Positions 18,973 through 28,276 are shown, counted from the first letter of the stretch. The stretch is 64,000 nt of DNA from Heliobacterium mobile (GCF_009720735.1 NZ_WNKU01000004.1:1-64000), one strand, 5' to 3'. Made by a program: numbers and translations. Notes: a model not told the origin generated them from the sequence alone.

Positions 18973-20085
18973 TTGGTAGAACGGCGAATCTGTCCCAAAT
19001 GTGGGGAGCCCCTTTTACAGAGCGATCTTTTTTGTGGTAACTGTGGCTCAAAACAGACCGTTGCTTTGGAAACGGAACAGACACAGACGCAGGCTCAAGG
19101 AGGAATAACGTCTTTCGGACAACAGGCAGCGATAAAGCTGGACAGCAAGGCAGGTATACTCGCAATTGTAGGCGCTGTCATGGTCGTAGTCCTTCTGGTG
19201 TCGGCGGCAGGCTATTACACTTGGAAGCTCTTACAACAAGACAAAGAGATGATGGTCAAGAGAGGTAACGTTCTTCAGCAAGTCAGTTTACAGAACGAAA
19301 CGTTGGCCCAAATTGCGGAAGATAATGTAGTCCCGGCGAAAAAAGCTTTGATTCATGAACGCTTGACAAGCCTTCACACGAGTATGGATAACTTTTTAGG
19401 ACAAGGAAAACTATTCTTTGATGCCAAGAACGAGTCCGAAGATTTTCGTCAGTTTGAGCTTTATATACAAAAGGAAAAAAGACTGATTGAAGAAACAGAA
19501 AAAGTGCTGCAGGCGACCGACTATGATGACGCCTTATCGTCCAATGGAGAAGCCCTGAGGTTGATAGACGAAGTTAAGACGCAAGCGGGGATCTTGAATC
19601 AGTCCTATTCTTTTGACAGAGAGGCGGGTATATCCCGGTTAAGGGAAGAATTACAGAAGAATGTTCAGGTGCTAGCCCCAAAACGAGTAGAGCCAAAAAA
19701 TCCGGGAAAACAGGAAAATCTTAATTCGAGTGAGGAATCAAATGATCGGCAGTCAGTAACCATCATCCATCAATACGGCAATCCATCGAGCATGCCGGGC
19801 CGCTATCCTTGGACCGTCTACCGCGCCGTGACCTACGACGACCTCAATGGGATGTCCAAAGAGGAACTGGACATCATGCGCAACGAAATCTACGCCCGCC
19901 ATGGCTGGATTTTTGAACTGGCTAAATTTCGAAATTATTTCGGCCAGCAGCCATGGTATCAGCCAGGGGGAAGGTTTAGCCAGCGGCAGCAAGTGAATGA
20001 AGCGGTGTCAAATTCCTTGACGCCCTTGGAAAAAGCAAATGCCGAAAAGATTCTGGAGTACCAGAAAGCGAAGGGACAATGGTGA
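18973..20085 (+). CDS. Zinc-ribbon membrane protein with C-terminal YARHG domain
   Basis: About 370 residues. An N-terminal zinc ribbon (CPKCGEPLLQSDLFCGNCGS) is followed by one membrane helix (about 57-80, GILAIVGAVMVVVLLVSAAGYY), an exported Glu/Lys-rich helical region and a C-terminal YARHG domain (RNEIYARHGWIFELAKFRNYF...WYQP) of the type found in extracellular bacterial proteins that probably bind peptidoglycan. The TTG at 18973 is preferred because GGAGGG ends six bases before it; at the ATG at 18967 there would be no spacing. The stop overlaps the start of the amidase lipoprotein, so both are translated together and probably work on the cell wall. Confidence 0.75.
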   Translation: MVERRICPKCGEPLLQSDLFCGNCGSKQTVALETEQTQTQAQGGITSFGQQAAIKLDSKAGILAIVGAVMVVVLLVSAAGYYTWKLLQQDKEMMVKRGNVLQQVSLQNETLAQIAEDNVVPAKKALIHERLTSLHTSMDNFLGQGKLFFDAKNESEDFRQFELYIQKEKRLIEETEKVLQATDYDDALSSNGEALRLIDEVKTQAGILNQSYSFDREAGISRLREELQKNVQVLAPKRVEPKNPGKQENLNSSEESNDRQSVTIIHQYGNPSSMPGRYPWTVYRAVTYDDLNGMSKEELDIMRNEIYARHGWIFELAKFRNYFGQQPWYQPGGRFSQRQQVNEAVSNSLTPLEKANAEKILEYQKAKGQW

Positions 20086-20885
20086 TGGCAAAGGGAAGAA
20101 GACTCCTTGCTCTTCTGATGGCAGTGCTCATTTGCGGAGCTGTTGGGATCAGCGGCTGTAATGAAAAAGACGATAAAAATGTTAAAAATGAAAAAGCCCT
20201 GCATGATGAAGCCAATCTATCCTCATCAAAAAGTGAAAGTGCGGTTAGAGAACAAGCAAAGACGGTCCTGTGCATCGATCCCGGTCATCCTTCCGATGGG
20301 GACGACGGGTTGACGGTGCAACATGGACTTCGCGAGGCAGATGTTACCCTCCAAGTGGGCCAACGACTGGCATCGATTCTAGAAAAGAAATACGGTTTCC
20401 AGGTGATCTTGACCCGCCAAGATAAGGAGACGATCGTATCGAATCAAGCCAGAGCGAGGAAAGCCAATGAAGCTCAAGCCGCACTATTTTTCCGGCTCCA
20501 TTGTGACTCCGAGCCCTCCGAGAAAAGAACAGGCTTTGCGGTGTATTATCCGGATCGTCAAGGGACGGTCGACGGTGTGACCGGCCCGTCAACAGTTGTA
20601 ATAGAAAAGAGCCGTGTAGCTGCCGAAGCGATTCACCAAGAACTCGCCGAGGGGATGGGTGAACAGTTAAAAGACAACGGGGTTCGTACGGATGCCCAGA
20701 CCTATATCGGGGGTAAGCAAGGGGCGCTGACGGGATCCATCTACAGTCAAGTGCCTGTAGCCTTGGTGGAGATGGTTTTTCTGAGCAATCAAAGGGATGC
20801 ACAGTTTATCGGTAGTCCGGAAGGGCAAGAAAGAATGGCCGATAGCTTGGCGAAGGGTATTGTAAAGTTTCTAAAAACGAATTGA
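20085..20885 (+). CDS. Amidase_3 lipoprotein, N-acetylmuramoyl-L-alanine amidase
   Basis: 266 residues from the ATG at 20085 (AAGGGA eight bases before it; an ATG at 20079 is also in frame). A lipoprotein signal ends in GISGC, so the enzyme is anchored to the membrane by lipid. The Amidase_3 domain fills about 60-266: VLCIDPGHPSDGDDG (zinc histidine), LREADVTLQVGQRLA (zinc glutamate) and RLHCDSEPS (zinc histidine), with VALVEMVFLSN near the end carrying the catalytic glutamate. It overlaps the YARHG gene by one base, which suggests a joint wall-remodelling function. Confidence 0.85.
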   Translation: MAKGRRLLALLMAVLICGAVGISGCNEKDDKNVKNEKALHDEANLSSSKSESAVREQAKTVLCIDPGHPSDGDDGLTVQHGLREADVTLQVGQRLASILEKKYGFQVILTRQDKETIVSNQARARKANEAQAALFFRLHCDSEPSEKRTGFAVYYPDRQGTVDGVTGPSTVVIEKSRVAAEAIHQELAEGMGEQLKDNGVRTDAQTYIGGKQGALTGSIYSQVPVALVEMVFLSNQRDAQFIGSPEGQERMADSLAKGIVKFLKTN

Positions 20886-20904
20886 TTTGATAACAAAGAA
20901 AAAA

Positions 20905-20946
20905 GACGACAACTCTTTTCCCAATGACCGGGATCGAGTTGTCGTC
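20905..20946 (+). terminator. Terminator after the amidase lipoprotein
   Basis: GACGACAACTC (20905-20915) pairs with GAGTTGTCGTC (20936-20946), followed by TATTTTTTAT. Confidence 0.8.
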
Positions 20947-21136
20947 TATTTTTTATCCTGTTTTATTCCAAACTTGTTATCTATACATATCGCCAGCATG
21001 CACAAGAATGTGAACTTAAAAACAATTTTGCATACAACAAATTGTTTTATATCTATTAATGTACAAACAAAACCGATCTATTTTTCATAACATGGTATAA
21101 AAAAGTTCTAATTCGCCAATAGAAAGGGTGTATGCG

Positions 21137-23155
21137 GTGCATTTTAGTCTTAAAAGGATTGGTAACGTAAAGACATTGCGGATAAGAGTATTGCTAATAT
21201 CCTTGGCTATCGCTTTAATCCCCCTGTTCGTCAGCAGTATATATCAGATCAACAGTTACCGAGATGAAGTAACATCACTGATTATAAATCGCCAAAAAGA
21301 AGTTGCTGAAGACAAAGCGGAAGAGTTAGATCTATGGCTTAGACACAGAGTCGATGAATTGGCCAAAATATCTAACGTCTACCCTGAGTTAAAGAGCGCC
21401 ACTATCAATGATGTTGTTCCAATTTTACAGAAGATTCAACGCCAATATGATGGTATCGAAAGGGTCGTATTCGCAGATAAAACGGGTAATTCCATCAATG
21501 ACCAGCAACAAAAAATCAACTTAACTGATAGAACCTATTTTAAGCAAGCACAGCAATCGGATTCAATTGTAGTCAGTGACATTATCACCAGCAAGACAAC
21601 AGGAAACAAAAATGTGGCCTTTGTCCTACCGTTAAAAAATGAAGCAGGGCAGTTTATTGGTATCTTTGGGCTGATGTATAACGCGTCGGGGATTGAAACG
21701 ATCGTTAAGGACATCAGGGTAGGAGAAACGGGGTACGGTTATTTAGTTTCTAAGGACAGAGTATTCTTAGTTCACCCGGATGCTGAGAAGGTTGGGAAAA
21801 TGTTTGAAGAACTCAACCCCAGTCAGTTAAGTCTTTTTCAAGAGACGGTGTTCAAAAAAGATAACGGGGAAGTAGAATATGTAGCTTCAGATCAAACAGA
21901 GAGGATCGGTTTTTATCAAAAAGTGCCCTTAACCAATTGGAAACTAGTCGTCACTGGCAAGAAAAATGAGCTCTTTGGAGGGATTGAAGCTTCGGTGATC
22001 ACGACGGCGGAACTCGTTGCGGTTACCATCATCATCATCGTTATCGTTGCTGTGTTTGCGGCTAGGGGTTTTACGAGACCGATAGAGAAAATCAACCACC
22101 TCCTGAGCCAAACTCGAAATCTCGACTTGACTTACGATCCATCGACGGACCGGGAACTGAACTCGTTTTCGTATGAATTCAGAAGCATGGCGGATTCGCT
22201 GATCAAGACAAGGCAGTTGCTAAGAGATCTATTGAGCGAAATAACAACGACGGCAAATGTCGTCGATAACCACTCTCGAAACTTATCGAAGCTGATCGGT
22301 GACACGGCCATCTCTGTCGATGATATTGCTCATGCAACAGACGACCTGGCGAAGGGCGCTTCGGAACAAGCCAAGGACTCGGAGCAAGCCGTCCATAAGC
22401 TGAGTGACCTATCTGAGAAAATACGCCTATCGGTGGAAAACTCCGACACCATTCAGAGCGAGATCGAGGGGGTGGGAAAAGCCAACGAGGAGGGGATCAG
22501 TGCCATCAGCGATCTAAAGCAGGCAGTCAAAGAAAATGTTGACGCCACATCAAATGTGGGGCTCCAGGTCGATGTGCTGGATAAAAAATCGAAGTCAATT
22601 ACGGCCATAACCGATATGATCAAATCCATTGCCAGCCAGACGAATCTGTTGGCCTTAAATGCGATGATCGAATCCGCCCGTGCTGGTGAAGCGGGCAGGG
22701 GCTTTGCGGTTGTCGCTAAAGAGATCAAGAAACTGGCGGAACAGGTATCGAACCATGCTGAAGAAATTGAAAACACCACGAGCGATATTCACGAAGAAAT
22801 CACGAAAACCAAAGAGATCATGGAATCGACGAAAGGCGTCATTCTCAGGACGTCTTTGGCCTCAGAGGTTACAGAAGGGAAGTTCGACAAAATCAATGCA
22901 TCGATCAATCGCATCGTCGGTAAAATAGGCAGTCTATCCAGCAGTATAATGGTCGTCAATGCCGAAAAAGATATCGTAGTTAGTTCTGTTGAAAGCATCT
23001 CCGCCATCGCCGAGGAATCGTCAGCATCAACAGAGGAGATCTCCGCATCGCTACAACAACAGGCTAATGTTGTCGATGAGATCGCCAAATCGGCGCAGCA
23101 GCTCAGTGAAGTTGCCGATAGGTTGAAGCATACCTTGGAGCAGTTTAGATTGTAA
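21137..23155 (+). CDS. Methyl-accepting chemotaxis protein with dCache sensor
   Basis: About 672 residues from the GTG at 21137, which has AGAAAGGG eight bases upstream; the GTG at 21128 lies inside that site. A first membrane helix is at about 15-35 and a second at about 292-315. The extracellular part is a double-Cache sensor ([21 protein letters not shown] and [12 protein letters not shown]), likely for a small organic ligand. HAMP follows, then a long coiled-coil signalling domain with the conserved hairpin [33 protein letters not shown]-type tip (the first 20 residues alone are diagnostic). No chemotaxis operon is adjacent. Confidence 0.93.
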   Translation: MHFSLKRIGNVKTLRIRVLLISLAIALIPLFVSSIYQINSYRDEVTSLIINRQKEVAEDKAEELDLWLRHRVDELAKISNVYPELKSATINDVVPILQKIQRQYDGIERVVFADKTGNSINDQQQKINLTDRTYFKQAQQSDSIVVSDIITSKTTGNKNVAFVLPLKNEAGQFIGIFGLMYNASGIETIVKDIRVGETGYGYLVSKDRVFLVHPDAEKVGKMFEELNPSQLSLFQETVFKKDNGEVEYVASDQTERIGFYQKVPLTNWKLVVTGKKNELFGGIEASVITTAELVAVTIIIIVIVAVFAARGFTRPIEKINHLLSQTRNLDLTYDPSTDRELNSFSYEFRSMADSLIKTRQLLRDLLSEITTTANVVDNHSRNLSKLIGDTAISVDDIAHATDDLAKGASEQAKDSEQAVHKLSDLSEKIRLSVENSDTIQSEIEGVGKANEEGISAISDLKQAVKENVDATSNVGLQVDVLDKKSKSITAITDMIKSIASQTNLLALNAMIESARAGEAGRGFAVVAKEIKKLAEQVSNHAEEIENTTSDIHEEITKTKEIMESTKGVILRTSLASEVTEGKFDKINASINRIVGKIGSLSSSIMVVNAEKDIVVSSVESISAIAEESSASTEEISASLQQQANVVDEIAKSAQQLSEVADRLKHTLEQFRL

Positions 23156-23177
23156 CCATTCACGAATAAAAAGTCGC

Positions 23178-23223
23178 AAAAAAGAAGTCGTACCGGGATT
23201 GAAACCGGGACGACTTCTTTTTT
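23178..23223 (+). terminator. Terminator after the chemoreceptor, GTCGTACCGG core
   Basis: AAAAAAGAAGTCGTACCGG pairs with CCGGGACGACTTCTTTTTT with one mismatch and an eight-base loop. It has T-runs both ways and also faces the 3' end of the minus-strand gene at 23246. Its core matches the hairpins at 303 and 18711. Confidence 0.8.
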
Positions 23224-23245
23224 GTGAAATTATCGAAAGTCAATT

Positions 23246-23524
23246 TTAGATCAACGCGATGAGGACCCCGAAAGCGGCCGAATAAACAAGCAGGTTTATC
23301 CCAAGAATCATAGCTCCGATCATCGCGATTTCTGACATGTTGCCACTGAGCCGCCCCTTGCGCCAATCCAGGAAAAGTGTAAGCCAGAAGAAGGTGACAA
23401 AGAAAAAGATCATGGGCACACCCTGTAACCAAGGTGCCTTATAATAGCCGAAAATCAAACCAGCCGCGATCGACCAGAGCCAACCGTCGAACCATTTTTT
23501 TTGGTTCCCTGTTAGCGATAACAT
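23246..23524 (-). CDS. Small membrane protein, unknown
   Basis: 92 residues with three hydrophobic segments (about 14-28, 34-52 and 66-90) separated by a short basic loop (LDWRKGRLS). GAAGGGA precedes the ATG. No known motif is visible. It lies 50 bases downstream of another unknown membrane-anchored gene on the same strand, so the two may be co-transcribed. Confidence 0.6.
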   Translation of the reverse strand: MLSLTGNQKKWFDGWLWSIAAGLIFGYYKAPWLQGVPMIFFFVTFFWLTLFLDWRKGRLSGNMSEIAMIGAMILGINLLVYSAAFGVLIALI

Positions 23525-23574
23525 CCGTGTTCCCTTCTTTCTTTTTGCGGATAGTAGTCGTTCTCTAAGCGGGG

Positions 23575-24165
23575 CTACCGTTGAGCCGATAGGACGACCG
23601 ATTCAAAATCTGCCGACAGAGCGAGCATAACGTTTTTCGCCACTTCCCGTGCCGAACGTGCGTCCTTCGGTGAATTAGCTCCGAATATGTAGTCTTCAAG
23701 CTGCTTTTTTTGTGTTTCTACGGACTGGGCCAGTGCTTGAGCCGATTGTATCCTGTAGGAAGCAGGGGACGAGCAAAGATGATCGAGCAAATGGCTGATG
23801 CTTTGACTGAACCGGTTGCGCACTTGGCATAAGTCGTCCCGGATCATCTCATCGTCTTGGGCGAGCAGACTGTTGAGTACCGGTGACGGAAACGAACGGG
23901 CAGCTCCCAGACTGTAGGCTCTAACGCAGGCTTCTGAGGTTAAAGCGGCTTCTGGCTGCCCATAGCCTTGCAGCGTTTCTTGAAGGTGCTCGAGCAGCAC
24001 ATCAAGCATGTACAGGTCACGCAAGGTTTGACCGCTGTGATCTGTACTGTCTGTTTTCACTGTGGAAGCAGGTTGAGAGAAGTGGTACACGTTTAGGGAA
24101 ATGGAAATGAACAAGGTAAAGAGGACTACCATCCAGCGATGAGGCAGCTTAGTTTCTGGATTCAC
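23575..24165 (-). CDS. Membrane-anchored protein of unknown function
   Basis: 196 residues from the GTG at 24165, which has GGAGGGG seven bases before it; the TTG at 24180 would overlap that site. One hydrophobic helix near the N-terminus (WMVVLFTLFISISLNVYHF) anchors it, and the remaining 160 residues are predicted mostly helical with scattered cysteines (CVRAY, LCQVRNRF, HLCSSP). I do not recognise a family. It is upstream of the small membrane protein at 23246. Confidence 0.55.
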   Translation of the reverse strand: MNPETKLPHRWMVVLFTLFISISLNVYHFSQPASTVKTDSTDHSGQTLRDLYMLDVLLEHLQETLQGYGQPEAALTSEACVRAYSLGAARSFPSPVLNSLLAQDDEMIRDDLCQVRNRFSQSISHLLDHLCSSPASYRIQSAQALAQSVETQKKQLEDYIFGANSPKDARSAREVAKNVMLALSADFESVVLSAQR

Positions 24166-24355
24166 CGAATACCCCTCCAAGGGCTTTTGTCTCAGTATAT
24201 CAGCGTAAGGCCTATAAACAAAGATAGGACAAGGGGTTTAGCTATGCCTGAACAATCAGCAAAAAAGATAGCCTAAAGTTTTATCTATAGGCATAAATCA
24301 ATAGATGGAGATATCGTGTTAGCATCAGGGCTTCTTTCTAGAGCGACTAACTATC

Positions 24356-24775
24356 ATGCAGATTCACTCACTATTCTATGTTCCGAGAAAGGACAAGTTG
24401 ATTCGAATGAGGGAGGATGTAGAAAAGCTTATGGAACTTGAAAGAGAACAGGCGGAAAGGCTAGAAAAGGAAGAGAACAACCGCATCGTGGTTAGATACC
24501 TTTGCGGGGGCTATAAACGCAAGGTCATTTTCAACGGCCGCTGGTTGATTCGGGACGTCGAAGGAGAAGGGGATGTAAATACGCTCTACTCAGTAGCCCT
24601 TACGACTAAAGAGCAGTTGTTTGTACTCATCGTCAACAGAGAGACAAATGAAGGTGATTATCTCGTTTTCCCGACCTTCGATGAAATGTCCGATTCTGAC
24701 CAGGTTCCGCCGAATATTTTGGAACTGGTCGCCGGTGAACTTGGAGAAGAGTGCATAGAGTTTTTGGATATCTAG
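24356..24775 (+). CDS. EXLDI-like small protein
   Basis: 139 residues. The first 45 are charged and helical (LMELEREQAERLEKEEN). The rest resembles the EXLDI family: a RY-x-C/G-G start, GRWLIRDVEGEGDVNTLYSVALTTKEQLFVLIV, and an extreme C-terminus EFLDI that matches the family's E-x-L-D-I ending. The family function is not established. The start is uncertain: the ATG at 24356 lacks a good ribosome binding site, and ATGs at 24407 and 24431 are alternatives. It converges with the MNT/HEPN pair, 15 bases away, with no terminator between. Confidence 0.5.
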   Translation: MQIHSLFYVPRKDKLIRMREDVEKLMELEREQAERLEKEENNRIVVRYLCGGYKRKVIFNGRWLIRDVEGEGDVNTLYSVALTTKEQLFVLIVNRETNEGDYLVFPTFDEMSDSDQVPPNILELVAGELGEECIEFLDI

Positions 24776-24789
24776 GCCTCTTCCAAACC

Positions 24790-25101
24790 TTAACCACCAC
24801 TTTTCTTCCGATAGAACTCGATGCCATCACGTTCGATTTTTGACCGGAGGTCTTCATTATGAATAGTCTTCATATCAATGACATCGATTTTATAAATTCC
24901 GGCAGCTTCATCAAGGTCTAAATATAGACTCGGTGATAAATCACCACGGTGATAAATGGCGAAATCAATATCGGATTGCTTTTTGTAATCTCCTCTTGCT
25001 CGCGAGCCAAAAATAATGACTTGCTCCACCTCTGGATACTGGGAAAAGATATCAGTCAAGGCGAGAGTGACAGATTCATTCAATCCAAACATGGCGTTCA
25101 C
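24790..25101 (-). CDS. MNT-type minimal nucleotidyltransferase (antitoxin-like)
   Basis: A 103-residue minimal nucleotidyltransferase of the MntA/HI0073 group. The catalytic pattern G-S-R-A-R-G-D...S-D-I-D at about residues 32-46 is complete, with a third acidic residue in DVIDM near residue 74. In paired systems the enzyme adds AMP to the HEPN partner and silences it. The gene overlaps its upstream HEPN-like partner by four bases, the usual toxin-antitoxin coupling. Confidence 0.85.
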   Translation of the reverse strand: MNAMFGLNESVTLALTDIFSQYPEVEQVIIFGSRARGDYKKQSDIDFAIYHRGDLSPSLYLDLDEAAGIYKIDVIDMKTIHNEDLRSKIERDGIEFYRKKSGG

Positions 25102-25493
25102 AGTTTCCTCTCGAGCGTTGTTTTCAAGGTTGTTAGATGCACAAAATAAATCGCTTTAACACGGTAATAAATGGAACGTGCGCTAGACTCATCGTAGGTG
25201 TGGCTGGTTAGGTTTCTGTCTTTTAACATAGATATCCAAACCTCGCCATCTTCAATGATTCCTGTAGCGTAAGCTTCTTTAAAAATGTCTCTGGGGAAGC
25301 GTAAGTCAGCGCCTCCTTTGTATTCCATGAATGACTTCATCAATTTCCAAGCCATTTCGTAGGTAAACTCAAACCGTTTTATTACTGCGTCATAGAGATA
25401 TTCAGGGGGATTCTCTACGTTTAAGGCACCTTGCAGTCGTTCCAATGCTTTTTGATAATTGTGTAACTTTTCCTGTACTCGTTCCTCATTCAC
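25098..25493 (-). CDS. HI0074/HEPN-family nucleotidyltransferase substrate-binding protein (toxin-like)
   Basis: 131 residues, all-helical, with the HI0074-family features FEFTYEMAWKLMKSFMEY and the C-terminal RNLTSHTYDE. The latter fits the HEPN R-x4-6-H motif of a potential RNase active site. It is the first gene of a two-gene operon with the MNT enzyme. Such pairs act in the literature as toxin-antitoxin or anti-phage modules; that role is inferred, not shown here. Confidence 0.83.
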   Translation of the reverse strand: MNEERVQEKLHNYQKALERLQGALNVENPPEYLYDAVIKRFEFTYEMAWKLMKSFMEYKGGADLRFPRDIFKEAYATGIIEDGEVWISMLKDRNLTSHTYDESSARSIYYRVKAIYFVHLTTLKTTLERKL

Positions 25494-25611
25494 ATTTACT
25501 CCTCCAATTATCTTATAAGATACCCATTTGGTAACGAACTTTAGAGATGCATATACTATATTTTACCAAAAACATTGTTTGATTAATAGAATCGTAGGTT
25601 AGAAAGAAATG

Positions 25612-25651
25612 AAAAAAGCTCTGCAAGGCCGAGGCTCTGCAGAGCTTTTTT
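25612..25651 (-). terminator. Terminator of the ECF transporter operon
   Basis: AAAAAAGCTCTGCA pairs exactly with TGCAGAGCTTTTTT over a 12-base loop, 45 bases past the ecfT stop on the minus strand. Confidence 0.85.
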
Positions 25652-25695
25652 TAATCTCTAAAGTTGGCATTGGTGACGTTGGTTAGAATCATTGG

Positions 25696-26469
25696 TTAGA
25701 ATCGCAGAAGGACTGCCGCGGCGACAGCACTCAACAATGCGACGATGACCATGATATCGACAGCCCCTGGCTTTTCCGTACGGTAATAGGTCCGACCGGG
25801 AAGGCCGAAACCTCGCGTTTCCATGGCCATCGCCATCCGTTCGGCCCGCTGCAGCGAGATCATGACTAGGGGAAGAGCCAACGGAAAGATGGTCTTTAAT
25901 CGAGCCAGCGGTCCGCCGCCAGAAAAGTCATGAGCTCGCGCTTCCTGGGCTTGACCAATCAGTCGAACTTCTTCCAGAAAAGTGGGGATGAAACGAAGTG
26001 CTGTGATAAAGAGGAAAGCGTAATCATAGGGGACTTTTAGGTATTCCACCAGCGACAGGACGGTGCTGCGGGCTGGTGTTGTCGTTAGAAAGAGCAAAAA
26101 GCTGGTGACGATCACCATCATCCGCAGGGCCATGGAAATGCCGAAGATAATTCCCTGGTCGGTCACGGACAACCCCGGAAGAGAGGGGATGGGCGCGAAT
26201 AGAACAGTTCCCTCGGGATAGAAGAACACCTGCAAAAGCGCCAGGAAAAAAGCCACCTTGAGAAGCCCTTTCACAGCGGAGAGGATTTCCTGGCTTACCG
26301 AGGCCAAGGCGGCAATACCGAGCAGGCTGAAAAAGAGCAAAAGCAGAGGCAGAGGCTGGGAGAGTAACATGCTGATGGTCAGCACGGCTAAGGCAAAGAT
26401 GAGCTTGGTCAAGGCATGGAGCCGGTGAACGGGTGAGCCGGTGGGAATATATTCGATACTCACTGACAT
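25696..26469 (-). CDS. ecfT: ECF transporter T component (EcfT/CbiQ family)
   Basis: A 257-residue integral membrane coupling protein. Four to five hydrophobic helices are seen in the first 150 residues and one at the C-terminus. The cytosolic coupling helices include RLIGQAQEARAHDF (an A-R-G-like motif in other members, here A-R-A) and the second motif LQRAERMAMAMETRGFGL. It connects the two ATPases to the substrate-binding S component. The gene overlaps the upstream ATPase gene by ten bases and is last in a four-gene operon. Confidence 0.9.
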   Translation of the reverse strand: MSVSIEYIPTGSPVHRLHALTKLIFALAVLTISMLLSQPLPLLLLFFSLLGIAALASVSQEILSAVKGLLKVAFFLALLQVFFYPEGTVLFAPIPSLPGLSVTDQGIIFGISMALRMMVIVTSFLLFLTTTPARSTVLSLVEYLKVPYDYAFLFITALRFIPTFLEEVRLIGQAQEARAHDFSGGGPLARLKTIFPLALPLVMISLQRAERMAMAMETRGFGLPGRTYYRTEKPGAVDIMVIVALLSAVAAAVLLRF

Positions 26470-27359
26470 GCGGCTGCACCCCCCGAGCAGTTCTCCTTAA
26501 ATGAATCTCTGGCAGTAATCTGAGACGAACGCCGGGCGATGGATGCGGCAAGTGCCTCCACCGTTCCTGCGTCGCTGTGGATGCCGAAGGCGGCCAAACG
26601 CTGTTCTAACTCAGCCGTCGGCGGCAGACGCAGTCCGGCACTCGTAAGGGCCTGCTCTTGTCGAAAGAGTTCTCGCGGTGGAGAGTCGATGACTAGTTTT
26701 CCGTCATCGATCAGTAAAACGCGGCAAGCATGTTCCTGCACCAGTTCCATATCATGAGTGATGAAAATAATCGTGTGGCCACGGCGGTTTAATTCCTGCA
26801 AGATCGCCATGATCTGTTCAGATTCTTGGTAGTCTTGGCCGCTTGTCGGCTCATCAAGGATGATCACGGCTGTTTCCATGGCGAGCACCGATGCTAGGGC
26901 GGCTCGTTTACGCTGCCCACGGCTGAGTTCTCCAGGGTCTCGATCCCGATAGTCAGTCAGATCGACGGCCTTGAGAGCACTGTCCACCCGGGTGGTTAGT
27001 TCATCGCCCCGCAAACCGAGGTTACGGGGCCCGAAAGCGATCTCGTCAAAAAGGCGTTCATGGAAGATCTGATGATCGGGGTTTTGAAAAACGTAGCCTA
27101 CGGTACGAGCCAATTGGGCTACGGGAAGTTTCGCTGTGTCTTGGCCATCGAGAAGAACCGTACCGGTTGTCGGCCGCAAGAGGCCGTTAAAATGCTTTGT
27201 CAAGGTGGTCTTGCCGGCACCGTTACGACCGACGACGGCGATCATCTCACCGGCATCGATAGTGAGAGCGATTCCTTTGAGGGCTTCTCCGCCGGAGCGG
27301 TATATATGTTTTAACTGCCGAACCTCAATCAAGGGCCGGCCTGTCAACTTTGCTGGCAT
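26460..27359 (-). CDS. ecfA: ECF transporter ATPase (EcfA)
   Basis: A 299-residue ATPase with Walker A (GRNGAGKTT), Q-loop (YVFQNPDHQIFHERLFDEIAFGP), signature ELSRGQRKRAA, Walker B (VIILDEPTSGQD) and H-loop (FITHDME). The Q-loop sequence with DHQ is typical of the ECF class. The C-terminal 60 residues are a longer tail than usual. It forms a heterodimer with the ATPase encoded 35 bases upstream; its ATPase residues are all canonical except that the signature has Arg in LSRGQ. Confidence 0.92.
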   Translation of the reverse strand: MPAKLTGRPLIEVRQLKHIYRSGGEALKGIALTIDAGEMIAVVGRNGAGKTTLTKHFNGLLRPTTGTVLLDGQDTAKLPVAQLARTVGYVFQNPDHQIFHERLFDEIAFGPRNLGLRGDELTTRVDSALKAVDLTDYRDRDPGELSRGQRKRAALASVLAMETAVIILDEPTSGQDYQESEQIMAILQELNRRGHTIIFITHDMELVQEHACRVLLIDDGKLVIDSPPRELFRQEQALTSAGLRLPPTAELEQRLAAFGIHSDAGTVEALAASIARRSSQITARDSFKENCSGGAAACQ

Positions 27360-27394
27360 TGTTTGTCCTCCCTGGTGGATAGAGCAACTTGCGG

Positions 27395-28276
27395 TTACAG
27401 CAACTGGCGGCTCAGCGTAAAGGCCTCTTCAACCGTTAACGGAATCGGGGGTGCGTCCGGTGAATCGAGCGGCGGAAGCACTCCAGCTTGAACAAGCGCA
27501 TGGGCCAGTCGGGCCGGAGCAGGCAGTTCCACACCGAGTTTTGCAAAGATATAGGGGTGCATAAACACTTTACGGGGCGGACCCTGCAGGGCGATGCGGC
27601 CCTTTTCCAGCAGGACGAGCCGGTCACAGAGGGGGGCCAGGAGGGTCACTTTCTGTTCGGCGATAATGATCGTAATTCCGTGATTTTTGTTTAGTTCGAA
27701 CAGCACCTTCAGGACAGCTTCGGTTCCGTCGGGGTCCAGTTCTGAGGTGGGCTCGTCCAGGACCAGAATCTTTGGAGCCAGGGCCAAGACCGCTGCGATA
27801 GCCACCCGTTGCTTTTGCCCACCCGATAAGCTGCTGGTGGCGCGGTGACGCAAATGGGAGATGCCGCAATCAGCCAAAGCTTTGGCGATACGGTCATCCA
27901 TTTGGGCGGGGTCAACGCCCGTATTTTCTAAGCCGAAAGCGATCTCTTCCTCTACTATAGGGGAAACAATCTGCCCTTCGGGATCATCGAAGACGCTGCC
28001 GATAAAACGAGCCAGTTGCGGGGCGCTTACACGGGCCACTGGGACTCGTCCGGAGGGAGTGGCCCTATCTAGCCAGACATTCCCCTGTAAGGTCCCCGGT
28101 TGGAAGTGAGGGATGACGCCATTGATGCAGCGCAGCAAAGTGCTTTTCCCGGCACCTGTAGCTCCAGTGATGACGATAAACTCACCCGCTTCAATGGTGA
28201 GATTGACTTCATACAGGGCTGGGGACGAACAATCGGGGTAGGAGAAGGTCAGATTTTCTATCGTTATCGATGGCAA
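27395..28276 (-). CDS. ecfA2: ECF transporter ATPase (EcfA'), variant H-loop
   Basis: A 293-residue ATPase that pairs with the one encoded at 26460. Walker A (GATGAGKST), Q-loop (FDDPEGQIVS), signature SLSGGQKQRVA and Walker B (ILVLDEPTSELDP) are complete. The switch histidine position reads IIIAEQKV, so the usual His of THD or AEH is Gln. If confirmed, one of the two ATP sites works differently from the other. The C-terminal half has a long linker of about 60 residues. It sits between the S-component gene and the second ATPase. Confidence 0.9.
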   Translation of the reverse strand: MPSITIENLTFSYPDCSSPALYEVNLTIEAGEFIVITGATGAGKSTLLRCINGVIPHFQPGTLQGNVWLDRATPSGRVPVARVSAPQLARFIGSVFDDPEGQIVSPIVEEEIAFGLENTGVDPAQMDDRIAKALADCGISHLRHRATSSLSGGQKQRVAIAAVLALAPKILVLDEPTSELDPDGTEAVLKVLFELNKNHGITIIIAEQKVTLLAPLCDRLVLLEKGRIALQGPPRKVFMHPYIFAKLGVELPAPARLAHALVQAGVLPPLDSPDAPPIPLTVEEAFTLSRQLL

